A DNA stretch of 64,000 nucleotides from Novosphingobium sp. FKTRR1 (GTDB lineage: Bacteria; Pseudomonadota; Alphaproteobacteria; Sphingomonadales; Sphingomonadaceae): NCBI RefSeq assembly GCF_020404405.1, contig NZ_JAIZDA010000001.1, positions 248,001 through 312,000 on the forward strand. The letters run 5' to 3'. The translations under genes and the position numbers were made by a program. The notes below the pieces were generated by a model that saw only the letters and a program-made list of their open reading frames with translations, did not search any database and had not been told where the DNA came from. This document shows, one piece after another, positions 15,890 to 25,229 of this stretch (the first letter of the stretch is position 1; every line of letters starts with the position of its first letter).

Positions 15890-16816
15890 GTGATCGAACG
15901 GTTCTCGACACAAGCAGAAGCGCCGGGCAGACGGCTCGATTTCTGGAACCGCATCGTCGGCGAAACCTATGACGGGTTGGTCGTCGACACGATGCGGCAG
16001 GATTTTGCCGCCGAAATGCTGCGCTGGCGGCTGGGCGACCTGACGATGATCTGGCCGCGCAGTTGCGGCGTCACGGTGCGCCGCCGCCCCGAAGCCGTGC
16101 GCCACATGGATCGGCAGCGGGTCGTGCTGCATATCGCGCAGGAAACCGCCCCCACCCTGACCGAACGCGGCCGCGAAGTGACCTTGCGCACTGGCGATCT
16201 GGTGCTGTGCGCGGCTGAGGATGCGTATTGCTGGGACGTCGCCTCGCAACACCAGATGCTGGTGGTCGAGATCGACCGCGACAGGCTGGGCGACCGCATC
16301 GCCGGGCTTGACGATTGCATCGCCCGGTCAATCCCGCGCGAATTGCCGACCAGTCGCCTGTTGCACCGCTTCGTGCTGTCGCTGTGGCGCGAAGGCGGGC
16401 AAGATCTCGATCCGGCCTCGGCGGCGGCCTATGCCGACAGCCTGACCACGATGATCGTCGCCAGCTTGTGCGGCGCGCGCGATGATGGGCTGGATTGCAG
16501 CGGCGTGCTCGACCGGATGCACGCGGCCATTGCCGTCCATGCGCATGATCCGGCGCTGACCCCGGCCAGCCTCGCCTCGGCCATTGGCGTTCCGCTGCGC
16601 ACCTTGCAGGCCGCCGCCGCCGGAGCCGGAACCACGCCGCGCCACGCCATCACCCAGCGCCGGATGAGCCTTGCCGCCGAGGATCTGGCGATCCGCCGCA
16701 ACGTGCCGATCACCGAAATCGCGTTCGACTGCGGCTTTACCGATAGCGGTCACTTCGCCCGCCGCTTTCAGGACCGCTTTGGAATGACCCCGACCGAATA
16801 CCGCCGCCGACACTAA
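15890..16816 (+). CDS. AraC-family transcriptional regulator
   Basis: 308 residues. The N-terminal ~200 residues are an AraC_binding_2-type domain (FWNRIVGETYDGLVVD, MDRQRVVLHIAQETAPTLTERGREVTLRTGDLVLCAAEDAY). The C-terminal ~100 hold two helix-turn-helix motifs (LTPASLASAIGVPLRTLQ and VPITEIAFDCGFTDSGHFARRFQDRFGMTPTEYRRR). Such regulators usually activate catabolic operons when an aromatic effector binds. It starts with GTG at 15890. It lies just before TonB receptor 1, the likeliest target, and after the MetE-like gene. Confidence 0.85.
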   Translation: MIERFSTQAEAPGRRLDFWNRIVGETYDGLVVDTMRQDFAAEMLRWRLGDLTMIWPRSCGVTVRRRPEAVRHMDRQRVVLHIAQETAPTLTERGREVTLRTGDLVLCAAEDAYCWDVASQHQMLVVEIDRDRLGDRIAGLDDCIARSIPRELPTSRLLHRFVLSLWREGGQDLDPASAAAYADSLTTMIVASLCGARDDGLDCSGVLDRMHAAIAVHAHDPALTPASLASAIGVPLRTLQAAAAGAGTTPRHAITQRRMSLAAEDLAIRRNVPITEIAFDCGFTDSGHFARRFQDRFGMTPTEYRRRH

Positions 16817-16961
16817 GCGGCGTGGATCTGCGAACAGCGTTCCGATTGCCAAATGAGACCAGTCCTTGCGCGATTGTCCGATCAGCTTGCGCGCTCATTC
16901 ACGCGGTTCGGCCCGGCACTTGCTAAAAAGTTTTACAAAATAACAAAATGTGGAGGGTATG

Positions 16962-19463
16962 ATGACCAAGTCGATGGGACGGCATTTTCTTTATTGTTCA
17001 ACCGCGCTGGCACTTGGCTGCGCTGCTGCACCAGCCTTCGCGGCCGAGGCAGACGCAACGGCCAGCGCTCCGGCGACAACGCCCGAAATCGTCGTCACCG
17101 CGCAGTTCCGCGCGCAAAAGTTGCAGGACACACCTCTGGCGATCACCGCAGTCAACGCGGCGATCCTTGAAGCGCGCGGCCAGACCGACATCGCCCAGAT
17201 CGCCAATCAGGCGCCCAATGTCACGCTCAAGCCGATGGGCCAGACCGGGGGCGTCGGGCTGATCGCGTTCATCCGCGGCATTGGTCAGACAGACTTCAAC
17301 TACGCGCTCGAACCGGGCGTCGGCATCTATGTCGATGACGTGTACATCCCCACCCTGTCCAGCTCGCTGCTCGACCTGATGGACCTTGATCGCGTCGAAG
17401 TGCTGCGCGGTCCGCAAGGGACGCTGGCGGGCAAGAACTCGATCGGTGGCGCGATCAAGCTGTTCAGCAAGAAGCCCGACGGCAACGGCGGCGGTTCGCT
17501 GCAGGCGACCTACGGCAGTTACAACCGGTTGGACGTGCGCGGCGTTGCCGACTTCAAGATCACCGACAACTTCTTTGCGCGCCTGTCGGGTGCCACCAAG
17601 AACCAGGACGGCTATGTCAAGCTGCTCGACTATGCGCTGACCCATCCGGGCTCGAACGTTCCGGCCAACGGATCGATCGGCAACGGCGTGGAGCGCGGCA
17701 CTCTGGGCGGGCGTTCGTTCTCGGCGGGCAAGCTGGCGCTGCGCTGGCTGGCAACGCCCGATATCGAGGTCAACCTGTCGGGCGACTACACGCGCGAGCG
17801 CAACGATGCCGGCGCGCAAGTGCTGCTCTATGCCAACAATGCCGCGACAACGCCCGAAGGCATCCCCTGGCTCGCTGGCAAGAACGGCGCGGCGGTGCCT
17901 TACAACTGCGCGTTCGTGCCCAACACCACCGCGTTTTCGACAAGCTGCGACACGCCCCCCGCCGGGTATGACCGGCGCTTCATCAACTACGCCACGTTCA
18001 CCGATGCGCGCACGCCGACTTCGCAGGCGCCGTTCAAGCCCTATTCGGCCACCAACCACCAGACCTTCGACGGCTGGGGCCTGATGGGCAACATCACCGC
18101 CTCGCTGGCCGACAACCTGAAGCTCGTGTCGATCACGTCGTACCGCAAGTACAAGATGCAGTTCGGCTACGATCAGGACGGATCGCCGATCCCTGTGTCG
18201 CAGCTCGACAACGTGCTGCGCCACCATGCATGGAGCCAGGAACTGCGTCTGAACGGCAACTTCATGGACAAGCGCTTCGAATATACGCTTGGCGGGTTCT
18301 ATTTCGACCAGAACGGCACCTATAACGCGCGCGTCGATCTCAACTATGCCGGGATCGACTTCGTGCACGGGCCGGACACCACCCCATCGACGTCGAAGGC
18401 GCTGTTCTTCAACGGCACCTTCCACGTCACCGACGCATGGGGCATCACCGGCGGCATCCGCGAAAGCTGGGACAAGAAGGTCTACACCTACTTCCGGTCC
18501 AACCCGGATGGCACCGTCCCCGGCCCGTTGCCGTGCGAATTCTTCCTCGGCAAGCCGACCGCCGGGCCGACGGGTATCGGCAATTCGCCCAACTGCCTGC
18601 TGATCGGCCTGTACAACATTCAGGGCACGTTCGAAGGCAAGCGCACCGACTGGCGCATCGAGACCGACTACCGCTTCAGCCCCGAACTGTTCGTCTATGC
18701 CTCGGCAGCGACCGGCTACAAGGGCGGCGGCGTCAACCCGCGTCCGTTCTTCGGGCCTTCATCGGGCGAATGCTCGGCCCTGCCGCCGGGCGTGGCAGCG
18801 CCTTGCAATCAGGTCAAGGCGTTCAAGCCGGAATCGCTGACCACCTATGAAGCGGGCTTCAAGGCCGACCTGTTCGACCGCCGCTTGCGCCTGAACGGGT
18901 CGCTGTTCGTCAACAAGTACAACGACATCATCCTGACGCTGACGCGCTGCCCCGGTTCGCCGTGCCTGATGCCGGCCAACGTCGGCAAGGCCAATGTCTG
19001 GGGTCTGGAGTTCGAGACCACGCTGCGCCCGGTCGAGGGGCTGACGCTCGACGGCTCGCTCAGCTATCTGCACTTCAAGTACAAGGACACCGGTGCCTCG
19101 GGCGTGCCGCTGGCCAATGTCACGCCCTATACGCCAAAGTGGAACTACAGCTTCGGCGTGCAGTATGACTGGACGATCAAGCCGGGCACGATCGGTGTGC
19201 GGTTCGACGGCAGCTACCAATCGACGATCTACACCGATGCGTTCAACGACCGGTCGAACCAGATCGACGGACGCTTCCTTGGCAACGCGCGGTTGAGCTA
19301 CACCACCAACGACAAGGACTGGCAGGTCGCGCTCGAAGTCCAGAACGTGTTCAACAAGTACTACTATGTCACGGTCGAGGATACCAAGGCCGCATTCGGC
19401 ACGATCACCGGCTCGCCCGGCCTGCCGCGCACCTGGGCGGTGACGATCAAGCGTACCTTCTGA
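16962..19463 (+). CDS. TonB-dependent outer-membrane receptor (copy 1)
   Basis: 833 residues. Signal peptide MTKSMGRHFLYCSTALALG to about residue 30, TonB box-like PEIVVTAQFR, plug domain (PLAITAVNAAILEARGQTDIAQIANQAPNV, GVGIYVDDVYIP, DRVEVLRGPQGTLAGKNSIGGAIKLFSKKP) and a 22-strand barrel ending in the aromatic TIKRTF. Sphingomonads use such receptors to import lignin-derived biaryls (DdvT of SYK-6 is one). The substrate here is unknown. The ATG at 16962 follows GGAGGG. It is flanked downstream by a strong hairpin terminator. A paralogue lies at 45444-47825. Confidence 0.9.
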   Translation: MTKSMGRHFLYCSTALALGCAAAPAFAAEADATASAPATTPEIVVTAQFRAQKLQDTPLAITAVNAAILEARGQTDIAQIANQAPNVTLKPMGQTGGVGLIAFIRGIGQTDFNYALEPGVGIYVDDVYIPTLSSSLLDLMDLDRVEVLRGPQGTLAGKNSIGGAIKLFSKKPDGNGGGSLQATYGSYNRLDVRGVADFKITDNFFARLSGATKNQDGYVKLLDYALTHPGSNVPANGSIGNGVERGTLGGRSFSAGKLALRWLATPDIEVNLSGDYTRERNDAGAQVLLYANNAATTPEGIPWLAGKNGAAVPYNCAFVPNTTAFSTSCDTPPAGYDRRFINYATFTDARTPTSQAPFKPYSATNHQTFDGWGLMGNITASLADNLKLVSITSYRKYKMQFGYDQDGSPIPVSQLDNVLRHHAWSQELRLNGNFMDKRFEYTLGGFYFDQNGTYNARVDLNYAGIDFVHGPDTTPSTSKALFFNGTFHVTDAWGITGGIRESWDKKVYTYFRSNPDGTVPGPLPCEFFLGKPTAGPTGIGNSPNCLLIGLYNIQGTFEGKRTDWRIETDYRFSPELFVYASAATGYKGGGVNPRPFFGPSSGECSALPPGVAAPCNQVKAFKPESLTTYEAGFKADLFDRRLRLNGSLFVNKYNDIILTLTRCPGSPCLMPANVGKANVWGLEFETTLRPVEGLTLDGSLSYLHFKYKDTGASGVPLANVTPYTPKWNYSFGVQYDWTIKPGTIGVRFDGSYQSTIYTDAFNDRSNQIDGRFLGNARLSYTTNDKDWQVALEVQNVFNKYYYVTVEDTKAAFGTITGSPGLPRTWAVTIKRTF

Positions 19464-19498
19464 ATATCCTTCGCGGTCGCACGCGCTGAATAGAAAAA

Positions 19499-19525
19499 GG
19501 CCGCCCGGATCGTGTCCGGGCGGCC
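19499..19525. terminator. Bidirectional hairpin terminator (TonB receptor 1 / folD)
   Basis: A perfect 11-bp stem GGCCGCCCGGA/TCCGGGCGGCC with a TCGTG loop, between the convergent TonB receptor and folD. On the minus strand it is followed by a T5 run (CCTTTTTCTA), on the plus strand by ATTTCCTT. Confidence 0.85.
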
Positions 19526-19550
19526 ATTTCCTTGTCCACAGATCCGCCGA

Positions 19551-20411
19551 TCAGGCCGCGATGGCATTCGCCCGTTCGGCCGATTGGACGGTGTTTTCCA
19601 GCAGCATGGTGACGGTCAGCGGCCCGACCCCGCCCGGAACCGGGGTGATCGCTGCCGCCTTGCGCGAAACACCCGCGAAGTCGACGTCGCCCACGATCCG
19701 GCCATCGGGCAGCCGGTTGATGCCGACATCGATCACCACCGCGCCGCGTTTGACCATCTGCGGCACGATCAGCCCCGGCACGCCGGCGGCGACCACCAGA
19801 ATGTCGGCCATGATCGTGTACTGCGCCAGATCGCGGGTATGGACGTGGCAGATCGACACGGTCGCCCCTTCGGCCATCAGCATCAGCGCGGTCGGCTTGC
19901 CGACGATGTTGCTCGCGCCCACCACGACCACGTTCTGCCCGACAAGGTCCACGCCCTCGCTCTCCAGCAGCTTGACCACGCCATAGGGGGTGCACGGCGA
20001 AAACACGGTGTTGCCGGTGACCAGCCCGCCAATGTTGTAAAGGTGAAAGCCGTCGACGTCCTTGTCCACCGCGATCGTTTCGAGCACGCGCGCCATGTCG
20101 ATGTGCGCTGGCAGCGGCAGTTGCACCAGAATGCCGTGAATGGCGGGATCGGCGTTCAATTCCGCAATCCGCGCCAACAACGCCTCGTTGCTGATGTCGG
20201 CGGCAAAGCGATCGGTGTGCGAACGGATGCCGACTGCTGCGCATGCCTTGATCTTGCGGCCGACATAGACCGCCGATGCCGCGTCCTCACCCACCAGAAT
20301 GACCGCAAGGCCGGGCGTAACGCCCTTGTCGGCCAAAGCCGCCACGCGGTCGGCGATACCGATGCGCAAGCTTCGCGCCAATGCCACGCCGTCGATGATC
20401 CGGGCCGTCAT
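19551..20411 (-). CDS. folD: Methylenetetrahydrofolate dehydrogenase / methenyltetrahydrofolate cyclohydrolase
   Basis: 286 residues. FolD oxidises 5,10-methylene-THF to methenyl-THF and hydrolyses it to 10-formyl-THF. Visible: YVGRKIKAC with the catalytic Lys, ILVQLPLP, the VDGFH motif, and [16 protein letters not shown]. The usual GRSxxVGxP cofactor loop reads GASNIVGKP, an Arg to Ala change that may alter NAD/NADP preference. In this setting FolD links MetF to PurU in oxidation of the methyl groups released by LigM. The start at 20411 has GGGGGA upstream and operator copy D 16 bp further out. Confidence 0.92.
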   Translation of the reverse strand: MTARIIDGVALARSLRIGIADRVAALADKGVTPGLAVILVGEDAASAVYVGRKIKACAAVGIRSHTDRFAADISNEALLARIAELNADPAIHGILVQLPLPAHIDMARVLETIAVDKDVDGFHLYNIGGLVTGNTVFSPCTPYGVVKLLESEGVDLVGQNVVVVGASNIVGKPTALMLMAEGATVSICHVHTRDLAQYTIMADILVVAAGVPGLIVPQMVKRGAVVIDVGINRLPDGRIVGDVDFAGVSRKAAAITPVPGGVGPLTVTMLLENTVQSAERANAIAA

Positions 20412-20426
20412 GCAATCCCCCAAATT

Positions 20427-20442
20427 CGTATGTGTTACGTAC
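20427..20442. promoter_or_regulatory. Island operator candidate, copy D (folD / MarR 1)
   Basis: CGTATG-TGTTA-CGTAC, matching the shared inverted repeat with one change in the first base. It is 16 bp before the folD start codon and 112 bp before the divergent marR gene. Confidence 0.5.
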
Positions 20443-20553
20443 ATTATAGCGGCCAAGTGCGGTTGCGCAAGGCCAAGGCGCCGTGCAAGTGGGACCACAA
20501 CGGCGCTTGTGGCCCCTTGCGCACCGTCCACCTATTCGTCAAGGAATTGGCGC

Positions 20554-21048
20554 ATGGACGACCAAACCGTAACACCCGATAACGATATCGCTGCCGCGGA
20601 CCTGCTGGTTCGCTTGCTCAAGGTCGGCAGCTTCATCACCGCGCCGATGCGCGACGGGGTGTGCGATCAGGTAGGGATCGCACCGCCGGAACTGCGCGTG
20701 GCGATGGCGCTGGCGGGCGAAGGCGATCTGGCCGGGCACGATCTGGTCGAGATCACCGGGCTGACCGCAATGAACGTCAGCCGCGCAATCGCCGCCTTGC
20801 GCGAACGCGGCTGGGTGGAGGACGCGCACGACCCGGTCAACCGCCGCCGTCGTCCGGTCAGGTTGAGCGCGACCGGCCGCGTCGGGCTGGACCAGACCGC
20901 GCCCCATTTCGAGGTGGTGGCGCAGGCCGTGCTTGACGGGCTAACCCGACGTCAGCGCGAAACGCTCGCCAAGCTGACCGACCGGATCAACAGCAATCTC
21001 GTCAACTGGATCCGCAGCCACCATCAGGACGTGCAACTGTCGGATTAG
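20554..21048 (+). CDS. MarR-family transcriptional regulator (1)
   Basis: 164 residues with the winged-helix MarR core: LRVAMALAGEGDLAGHDLVEITGLTAMNVSRAIAALRERGWVEDAHDPVNRRRRPVRLSATG, recognition helix around TAMNVSRAIAAL and wing with an Arg run (NRRRRP). In SYK-6 the MarR-type DesR represses the tetrahydrofolate-dependent O-demethylation genes, so this is one of three candidates for the shared operator found across the window. The ATG at 20554 follows AAGGAA. Divergent from folD; the 3' end overlaps the convergent LdpA-like gene by 4 bp. Confidence 0.85.
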   Translation: MDDQTVTPDNDIAAADLLVRLLKVGSFITAPMRDGVCDQVGIAPPELRVAMALAGEGDLAGHDLVEITGLTAMNVSRAIAALRERGWVEDAHDPVNRRRRPVRLSATGRVGLDQTAPHFEVVAQAVLDGLTRRQRETLAKLTDRINSNLVNWIRSHHQDVQLSD

Positions 21049-21764
21049 GGCCACTTGCCCTGCATCGCGGTGAAAGCGTCGCGCACGAAGGCGGCACCCA
21101 GCACCGGATGGGCAAAGCTCATCGGCACTTCCTGCCGGTGCGGCCAGGTTTCGCGCACGTCCTTTTCGGGCAGGATCACGTCCGGGCCGATCGGGTTTTC
21201 GGGGAAGCACACTTGCGCCGGTTGCAAGTGCGCGATCGTCTTGGCCCAGCCGGTTTCATAGTCGGCCTGCCACTGCATCATGTAGTCGAGCCGCTTGATC
21301 TTCCACACGCCATCTTCGCGAACGTAATCGTTCTCATAAATGCCCGCCTCCCAGAATTGCTGCGGCATCCCTTCGGGCTTGGCGTCGAGCACGGCATCGT
21401 GCCAGCCGCCCGCAAGAATGCCCCGGAAGCGCCCCTTGGCGGTCTTTCGGTCGGGCGCGACGGTGATGACGTCCTGCAACTGGAAATGGTCGAGCAGCAG
21501 CCCCTTGACCGGCCCGCGCCGCCCGCCGGTGAACAAGTTCTGGAACCACGTGCCGTACAGCCGGATCACGCCTTCGTACCCGCGATATTCGCCCGAAAGG
21601 AACACCACCGCGCCATCGCGCGCGAACAGTCCGGCCACTTCCTCGGGCCGGTTGTAATCGATGTAATAGCCATAGGCCATCTGCAGGCGGCGGATGGCGT
21701 TCAGGTCTTCAAGCTCGGCCACGCGGCCTTCCAGCGCCGCAAGGCGCGCCTCCACTTCGGACAT
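21045..21764 (-). CDS. NTF2-fold protein, candidate LdpA-type gamma-formaldehyde lyase (copy 2)
   Basis: 239 residues with the same plan as the protein at 12363: coiled-coil N-terminus (EARLAALEGRVAELEDLNAIRR), MAYGYYIDYNRPEEVAGLFARDG, DHFQLQDVITVAPDRKTAKGRFRG, FWEAGIYENDYVREDGVWKIKRLDYMMQWQ. The two differ at many positions, so they probably act on different diarylpropane stereoisomers or linkages; this is inference. The ATG at 21764 has GGGAGAG 6 bp away. It is a single gene, divergent from a LigD-type dehydrogenase across operator copy E. Confidence 0.6.
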   Translation of the reverse strand: MSEVEARLAALEGRVAELEDLNAIRRLQMAYGYYIDYNRPEEVAGLFARDGAVVFLSGEYRGYEGVIRLYGTWFQNLFTGGRRGPVKGLLLDHFQLQDVITVAPDRKTAKGRFRGILAGGWHDAVLDAKPEGMPQQFWEAGIYENDYVREDGVWKIKRLDYMMQWQADYETGWAKTIAHLQPAQVCFPENPIGPDVILPEKDVRETWPHRQEVPMSFAHPVLGAAFVRDAFTAMQGKWP

Positions 21765-21829
21765 CGGCCACTCTCCCATGTTTTTGTGTTCTGGCGGGCT
21801 TGAACGGTTGATCCGAGGCACCGCCAGAC

Positions 21830-21845
21830 TGTATGCATTGCTAAC
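21830..21845. promoter_or_regulatory. Island operator candidate, copy E (LdpA-like 2 / SDR)
   Basis: TGTATG-CATTG-CTAAC, followed by AAAT. It lies 33 bp before the SDR start at 21878 and 66 bp before the divergent LdpA-like gene. Confidence 0.6.
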
Positions 21846-21877
21846 AAATGCTACAAAGCATGGCGAGAGGAAACAGC

Positions 21878-22795
21878 ATGAACGGCCACGGTTCGAACTG
21901 GCAGGGCAAGACCGCGCTCATCACCGGCGGAGTGACCGGCATCGGCTTGGGCATCGCGCGCGCCTTTGCGGCGCAAGGCATGGACCTTGTCCTGACCTAC
22001 CGCAATCAGGCGCACCGGGATGAGGCTGCCGCGTGGTTCGTCGCCAACGGCTATGCCGCCCCGCGCTTTGCCCGGCTTGACGTGACCGACCGCGCGGGAT
22101 GGGCGGCGCTGGCCGCGGAGGTCGGCCCGGTCCACGTTCTGGTCAACAATGCCGGCGTCAGCGTGTTCGGCCCGACCGACGAGGCGAGCCATGACGACTA
22201 CGACTGGATCATGGGCGTCAACTTCGGCGGGATCGCCAACGCGCTGGTGGCGATGCTGCCGGGGATGAAAGCGCATGGTCAAGGCGGCCATGTGGTCAAC
22301 GTTGCCTCGATGGCGGCGTTTTGCGCCGGGCCGCAGGCGGGCATCTACACCGCCAGCAAGTTTGCGGTGCGTGGGCTATCGGAAAGCCTGCGCTACAATC
22401 TGGCGCCCTATGGCATCGGCGTGTCGCTGATGTGTCCGGGGCTGACCCGCACGAATGCGTGGGGATCGGCGCTGAAGCGGCCCGAGGGCTTTGCCGGATC
22501 GGGCTTCGCCCCGGTCGACCGCGCCGAACTGGAGGCCTTCGGACAGGCGTTCGAGCTGGGCATGGACCCGCTCGAAGTCGGCGAAAAAACCCTGCGCGGG
22601 ATCAGCGAGAACCGCTTCCTGATCCTGACCCATCCCGATCATCGCGAGGATTTCGAGGAGATTCACGCCGAACTGATGGCCGCCCTGCCCGACGAGCCGA
22701 TCCCGCCGGGCCGCGCCGAAATCGAACGGTTGCGCCGCGAAGCGAACCGCGCGGCAGCAGCAGGCAGCCGGATCGGGATCAGCGACCTGACCTGA
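21878..22795 (+). CDS. LigD-type short-chain dehydrogenase
   Basis: 305 residues, classical SDR: TGGVTGIG cofactor loop, NNAG, and catalytic Tyr-x3-Lys in YTASK. The segment DEASHDDYDWIMGVNFGGIANALVAMLPGMKAHGQGGHVVNVASMAAF and the long C-terminal extension (ENRFLILTHPDHREDFEEIHAEL) match the Calpha-dehydrogenase group LigD/LigL/LigN/LigO, which oxidise the benzylic alcohol of beta-aryl ethers. The substrate stereochemistry cannot be read. The ATG at 21878 follows CGAGAGGA. It stands alone on the plus strand and converges on the Nu-class GST gene. Confidence 0.78.
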   Translation: MNGHGSNWQGKTALITGGVTGIGLGIARAFAAQGMDLVLTYRNQAHRDEAAAWFVANGYAAPRFARLDVTDRAGWAALAAEVGPVHVLVNNAGVSVFGPTDEASHDDYDWIMGVNFGGIANALVAMLPGMKAHGQGGHVVNVASMAAFCAGPQAGIYTASKFAVRGLSESLRYNLAPYGIGVSLMCPGLTRTNAWGSALKRPEGFAGSGFAPVDRAELEAFGQAFELGMDPLEVGEKTLRGISENRFLILTHPDHREDFEEIHAELMAALPDEPIPPGRAEIERLRREANRAAAAGSRIGISDLT

Positions 22796-22818
22796 CCCCG
22801 ATCCGGGCCTGCCGCAGG

Positions 22819-23733
22819 TCAGTCGAACGTGATGCGTTCACCACCGCGCGCGATCACCAGATCCTCGCGGTTGACCTCGAAGTCGCGCGCATCGTGGCGT
22901 TCGCGCAGTTGCGTGTCGGGCGTGCCGAAGCCGCGATTGACCATGCGCCCGCGCAGCACCGCCGGGCGCTCAAGCAACTGATCGACCCAGCGGCTGACAT
23001 TCGTGTATTCGCCCGCGCCGATGAATTCCTGCACGTTGTAGGCTTCGCGCACGATGTTGCCGTACCAGGTGAAGTTGGCGATATCGGCGATAGTGTAGTC
23101 ATCGCCCGCCACGTACTCGGTCTTGCCCAACTGGGTGTCGAGCACGTGGAGCAGGCGCTTGGCCTCCATCGTGAAACGGTTGATGGCATATTCGATCTTG
23201 ATCGGCGCATAGGCATAGAAATGCCCCAGACCGCCGCCGATGTAGGGCGCGCTGCCCATCTGCCACATCAGCCAGTTCATCGTCTCGGCGCGCTTGTGGG
23301 TTTCGGTGGGGAGGAAATGCCCGAACTTTTCGGCAAGGTAGAACAGGATCGAGCCGGATTCGAACAGGCGCACCGCCGGGTCGATCGACACGTCGAGCAT
23401 CGCCGGAATCTTGGAATTGGGGTTGATGTCGACGAAGCCGCTGGCGAACTGGTCGCCCGATCCGATGTTGATGAGCCAGGCGTCGTATTCTGCTTCGGAA
23501 ATGCCCAGTTCAAGCAGTTCCTCAAGCAGGATGGTGACCTTCACCCCGTTGGGCGTGCCCAGCGAGTAAAGCTGGTGCGGGTGCTTGCCCACCGGCAGCA
23601 CCTTGTCATGCGTAGCGCCCGAAACCGGCCGGTTGATGTTGGCAAAGGCCCCGCCCGAAGGCTGATCCCAGGTCCACACCTTGGGCGGCACATAGCCTGC
23701 GGGAAAGTTGTTCGCGGGATCACCATCGGCCAT
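22819..23733 (-). CDS. Nu-class (YghU/YfcG-like) glutathione S-transferase
   Basis: 304 residues. The N-terminal extension (NNFPAGYVPPKVWTWDQPSGGAFANINRPVSGATHDKVLPVGKHPHQLYSLGTPNGVKVTILLEEL) and the following thioredoxin domain with NPNSKIPAM and FESGSILFYLAEKFG are typical of YghU-type GSTs, which use Thr/Asn near the N-terminus rather than Tyr or Ser. In Novosphingobium aromaticivorans a Nu-class GST removes glutathione from the beta-thioether left by LigE/LigF cleavage. Presence with ligE and ligF in this window supports that role. Start at 23733 with AGGAGA. It ends the operon MarR 2/transporter/GST. Confidence 0.8.
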   Translation of the reverse strand: MADGDPANNFPAGYVPPKVWTWDQPSGGAFANINRPVSGATHDKVLPVGKHPHQLYSLGTPNGVKVTILLEELLELGISEAEYDAWLINIGSGDQFASGFVDINPNSKIPAMLDVSIDPAVRLFESGSILFYLAEKFGHFLPTETHKRAETMNWLMWQMGSAPYIGGGLGHFYAYAPIKIEYAINRFTMEAKRLLHVLDTQLGKTEYVAGDDYTIADIANFTWYGNIVREAYNVQEFIGAGEYTNVSRWVDQLLERPAVLRGRMVNRGFGTPDTQLRERHDARDFEVNREDLVIARGGERITFD

Positions 23734-23836
23734 CGCTACATCTCCTGAAAAGGAACCGCGCGGGGCTTTGCAACCGTAGCCCCGGCATCGGTCTGGAACA
23801 TGGGTGCGCCCACCCGGAAATCAACGGTGGGCAAGA

Positions 23837-25168
23837 TCAACTGTTGGCTAGCTGGCCATGATCGTCGGGCAGTTGCCGGAACAGCACCAGTGCCACCAGC
23901 GAACCCATCGCCATGATCCCCGCCACACCGGCAAGGCTCATGTGCCCGGCAAACAGCACACCGCCCAGATACGGGGCAAGCGCCGCGCCGCCGCGCCCGA
24001 CGGTCAGCGCAAAGCCGGTGCCCGTCGCCTTGAGCTGGGTCGGATAGACGAACGCAAACATCGCATAGAAGCCGACGATTGCGGAATTCGTGCAAAGCGC
24101 GATCGCTGCCACCTGCCAGGTCCAGCCCGCCAGCGTCGTCTGGCCGATGCCGATCGAGGCGACCATCACGGTCGACAGCGCCAACGCGCCCAGCGTGGCA
24201 CGGCGGATGCCGAACTTGTGCATCACCACGCCGAACACCGCGCCGCCGATGGCGCCACCAAGGTTGGCATATGCCAGCACGCCCGCCCCTTGCGACTTGG
24301 TGAAGTGCTGCCCGGCAAATTGCGGGTCCGACATGATCGCCGGCACCATTTTCAGGATGAAATAGAAGCTGAGCGCATGCGCGGCATAGGCTGCGGCGAT
24401 CAGCACGGTTGTCCGGCGATGCGCGGGCGAGAAGATGTCGGTAAAGCGCGCCTTGGGCGTGCCTTCGGCGATCACGGCCAGTCGCTCGACAGTGGCATGG
24501 CCGAAACTGGCCAGCGTGCGGTTGATCCGGTCGAGCGCGCGAGGCGGCCGCACCCGCGCCAGCCATGGCGGCGGTTCGGGCACGAAAGCCAGCAGCAGCG
24601 GAATGCACACCACGGTCATCCCGCCGCCCAGCAGGAACACCGACCGCCAGCCATAGCTTTGCAGCAGATGCGCCGCCACCAGCCCGCCTAGGAACGCGCC
24701 GACCGGATAGCCGATCACCATCAGCGCCATCGCCAGACTGCGGTGGCGCAAGCTGGAAAGTTCAAAGGCAATGGCGTTGATCGCGGCCAGCATCCCGCCG
24801 ATGCCAAGCCCGGTCAGCACGCGCCACGCCGACAGTTCCTGCGGCGATCCGGCCCGTGCCGCCAGCAACATGCCCGCCGCCATCAGCAGCAGGCAGCCCA
24901 GCGTCGTCGGTCGGCGTCCGTACTTGTCGGCCCAGCCGCCGAACAGCACCGAACCGACCCCCATGCCGATCAATTCCATCGACAGGATCGCCCCCAGCCC
25001 ATCGGGCCCAAGGTGCCATTCCTGCTTGATCCCCGGACCGGCAAAGGCGCTCGACAACACGTCGAACCCGTCGAGCGCGTTGAGCATGATGGTCAGCCCC
25101 ACGGCCAGCCATTGCCGGACGCTCATTGCCGACTGCTCGATGATCGAGGCCGGGTCGTTGCGATTCAT
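23837..25168 (-). CDS. AAHS-type aromatic acid/proton symporter (MFS)
   Basis: 443 residues, 12 predicted membrane segments in two blocks of six with a central cytoplasmic loop (ALDRINRTLASFGHATVERLAVIAEG). The AAHS signatures are present: LDGFDVLSSAFAGP in the first segment and GWADKYGRRP in loop 2-3. Relatives (PcaK, VanK) import protocatechuate, vanillate or hydroxybenzoate. It lies between MarR 2 (upstream, 61 bp) and the Nu-class GST (103 bp) in one operon. The start at 25168 was chosen for its GAGAGGA site. Confidence 0.85.
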   Translation of the reverse strand: MNRNDPASIIEQSAMSVRQWLAVGLTIMLNALDGFDVLSSAFAGPGIKQEWHLGPDGLGAILSMELIGMGVGSVLFGGWADKYGRRPTTLGCLLLMAAGMLLAARAGSPQELSAWRVLTGLGIGGMLAAINAIAFELSSLRHRSLAMALMVIGYPVGAFLGGLVAAHLLQSYGWRSVFLLGGGMTVVCIPLLLAFVPEPPPWLARVRPPRALDRINRTLASFGHATVERLAVIAEGTPKARFTDIFSPAHRRTTVLIAAAYAAHALSFYFILKMVPAIMSDPQFAGQHFTKSQGAGVLAYANLGGAIGGAVFGVVMHKFGIRRATLGALALSTVMVASIGIGQTTLAGWTWQVAAIALCTNSAIVGFYAMFAFVYPTQLKATGTGFALTVGRGGAALAPYLGGVLFAGHMSLAGVAGIMAMGSLVALVLFRQLPDDHGQLANS

Positions 25169-25229
25169 GGTTCTGCTTCCTCTCCCCCCGGCCACGGCCT
25201 TGTCGGCAGCGGTCCGGGCCATTGCGGCC

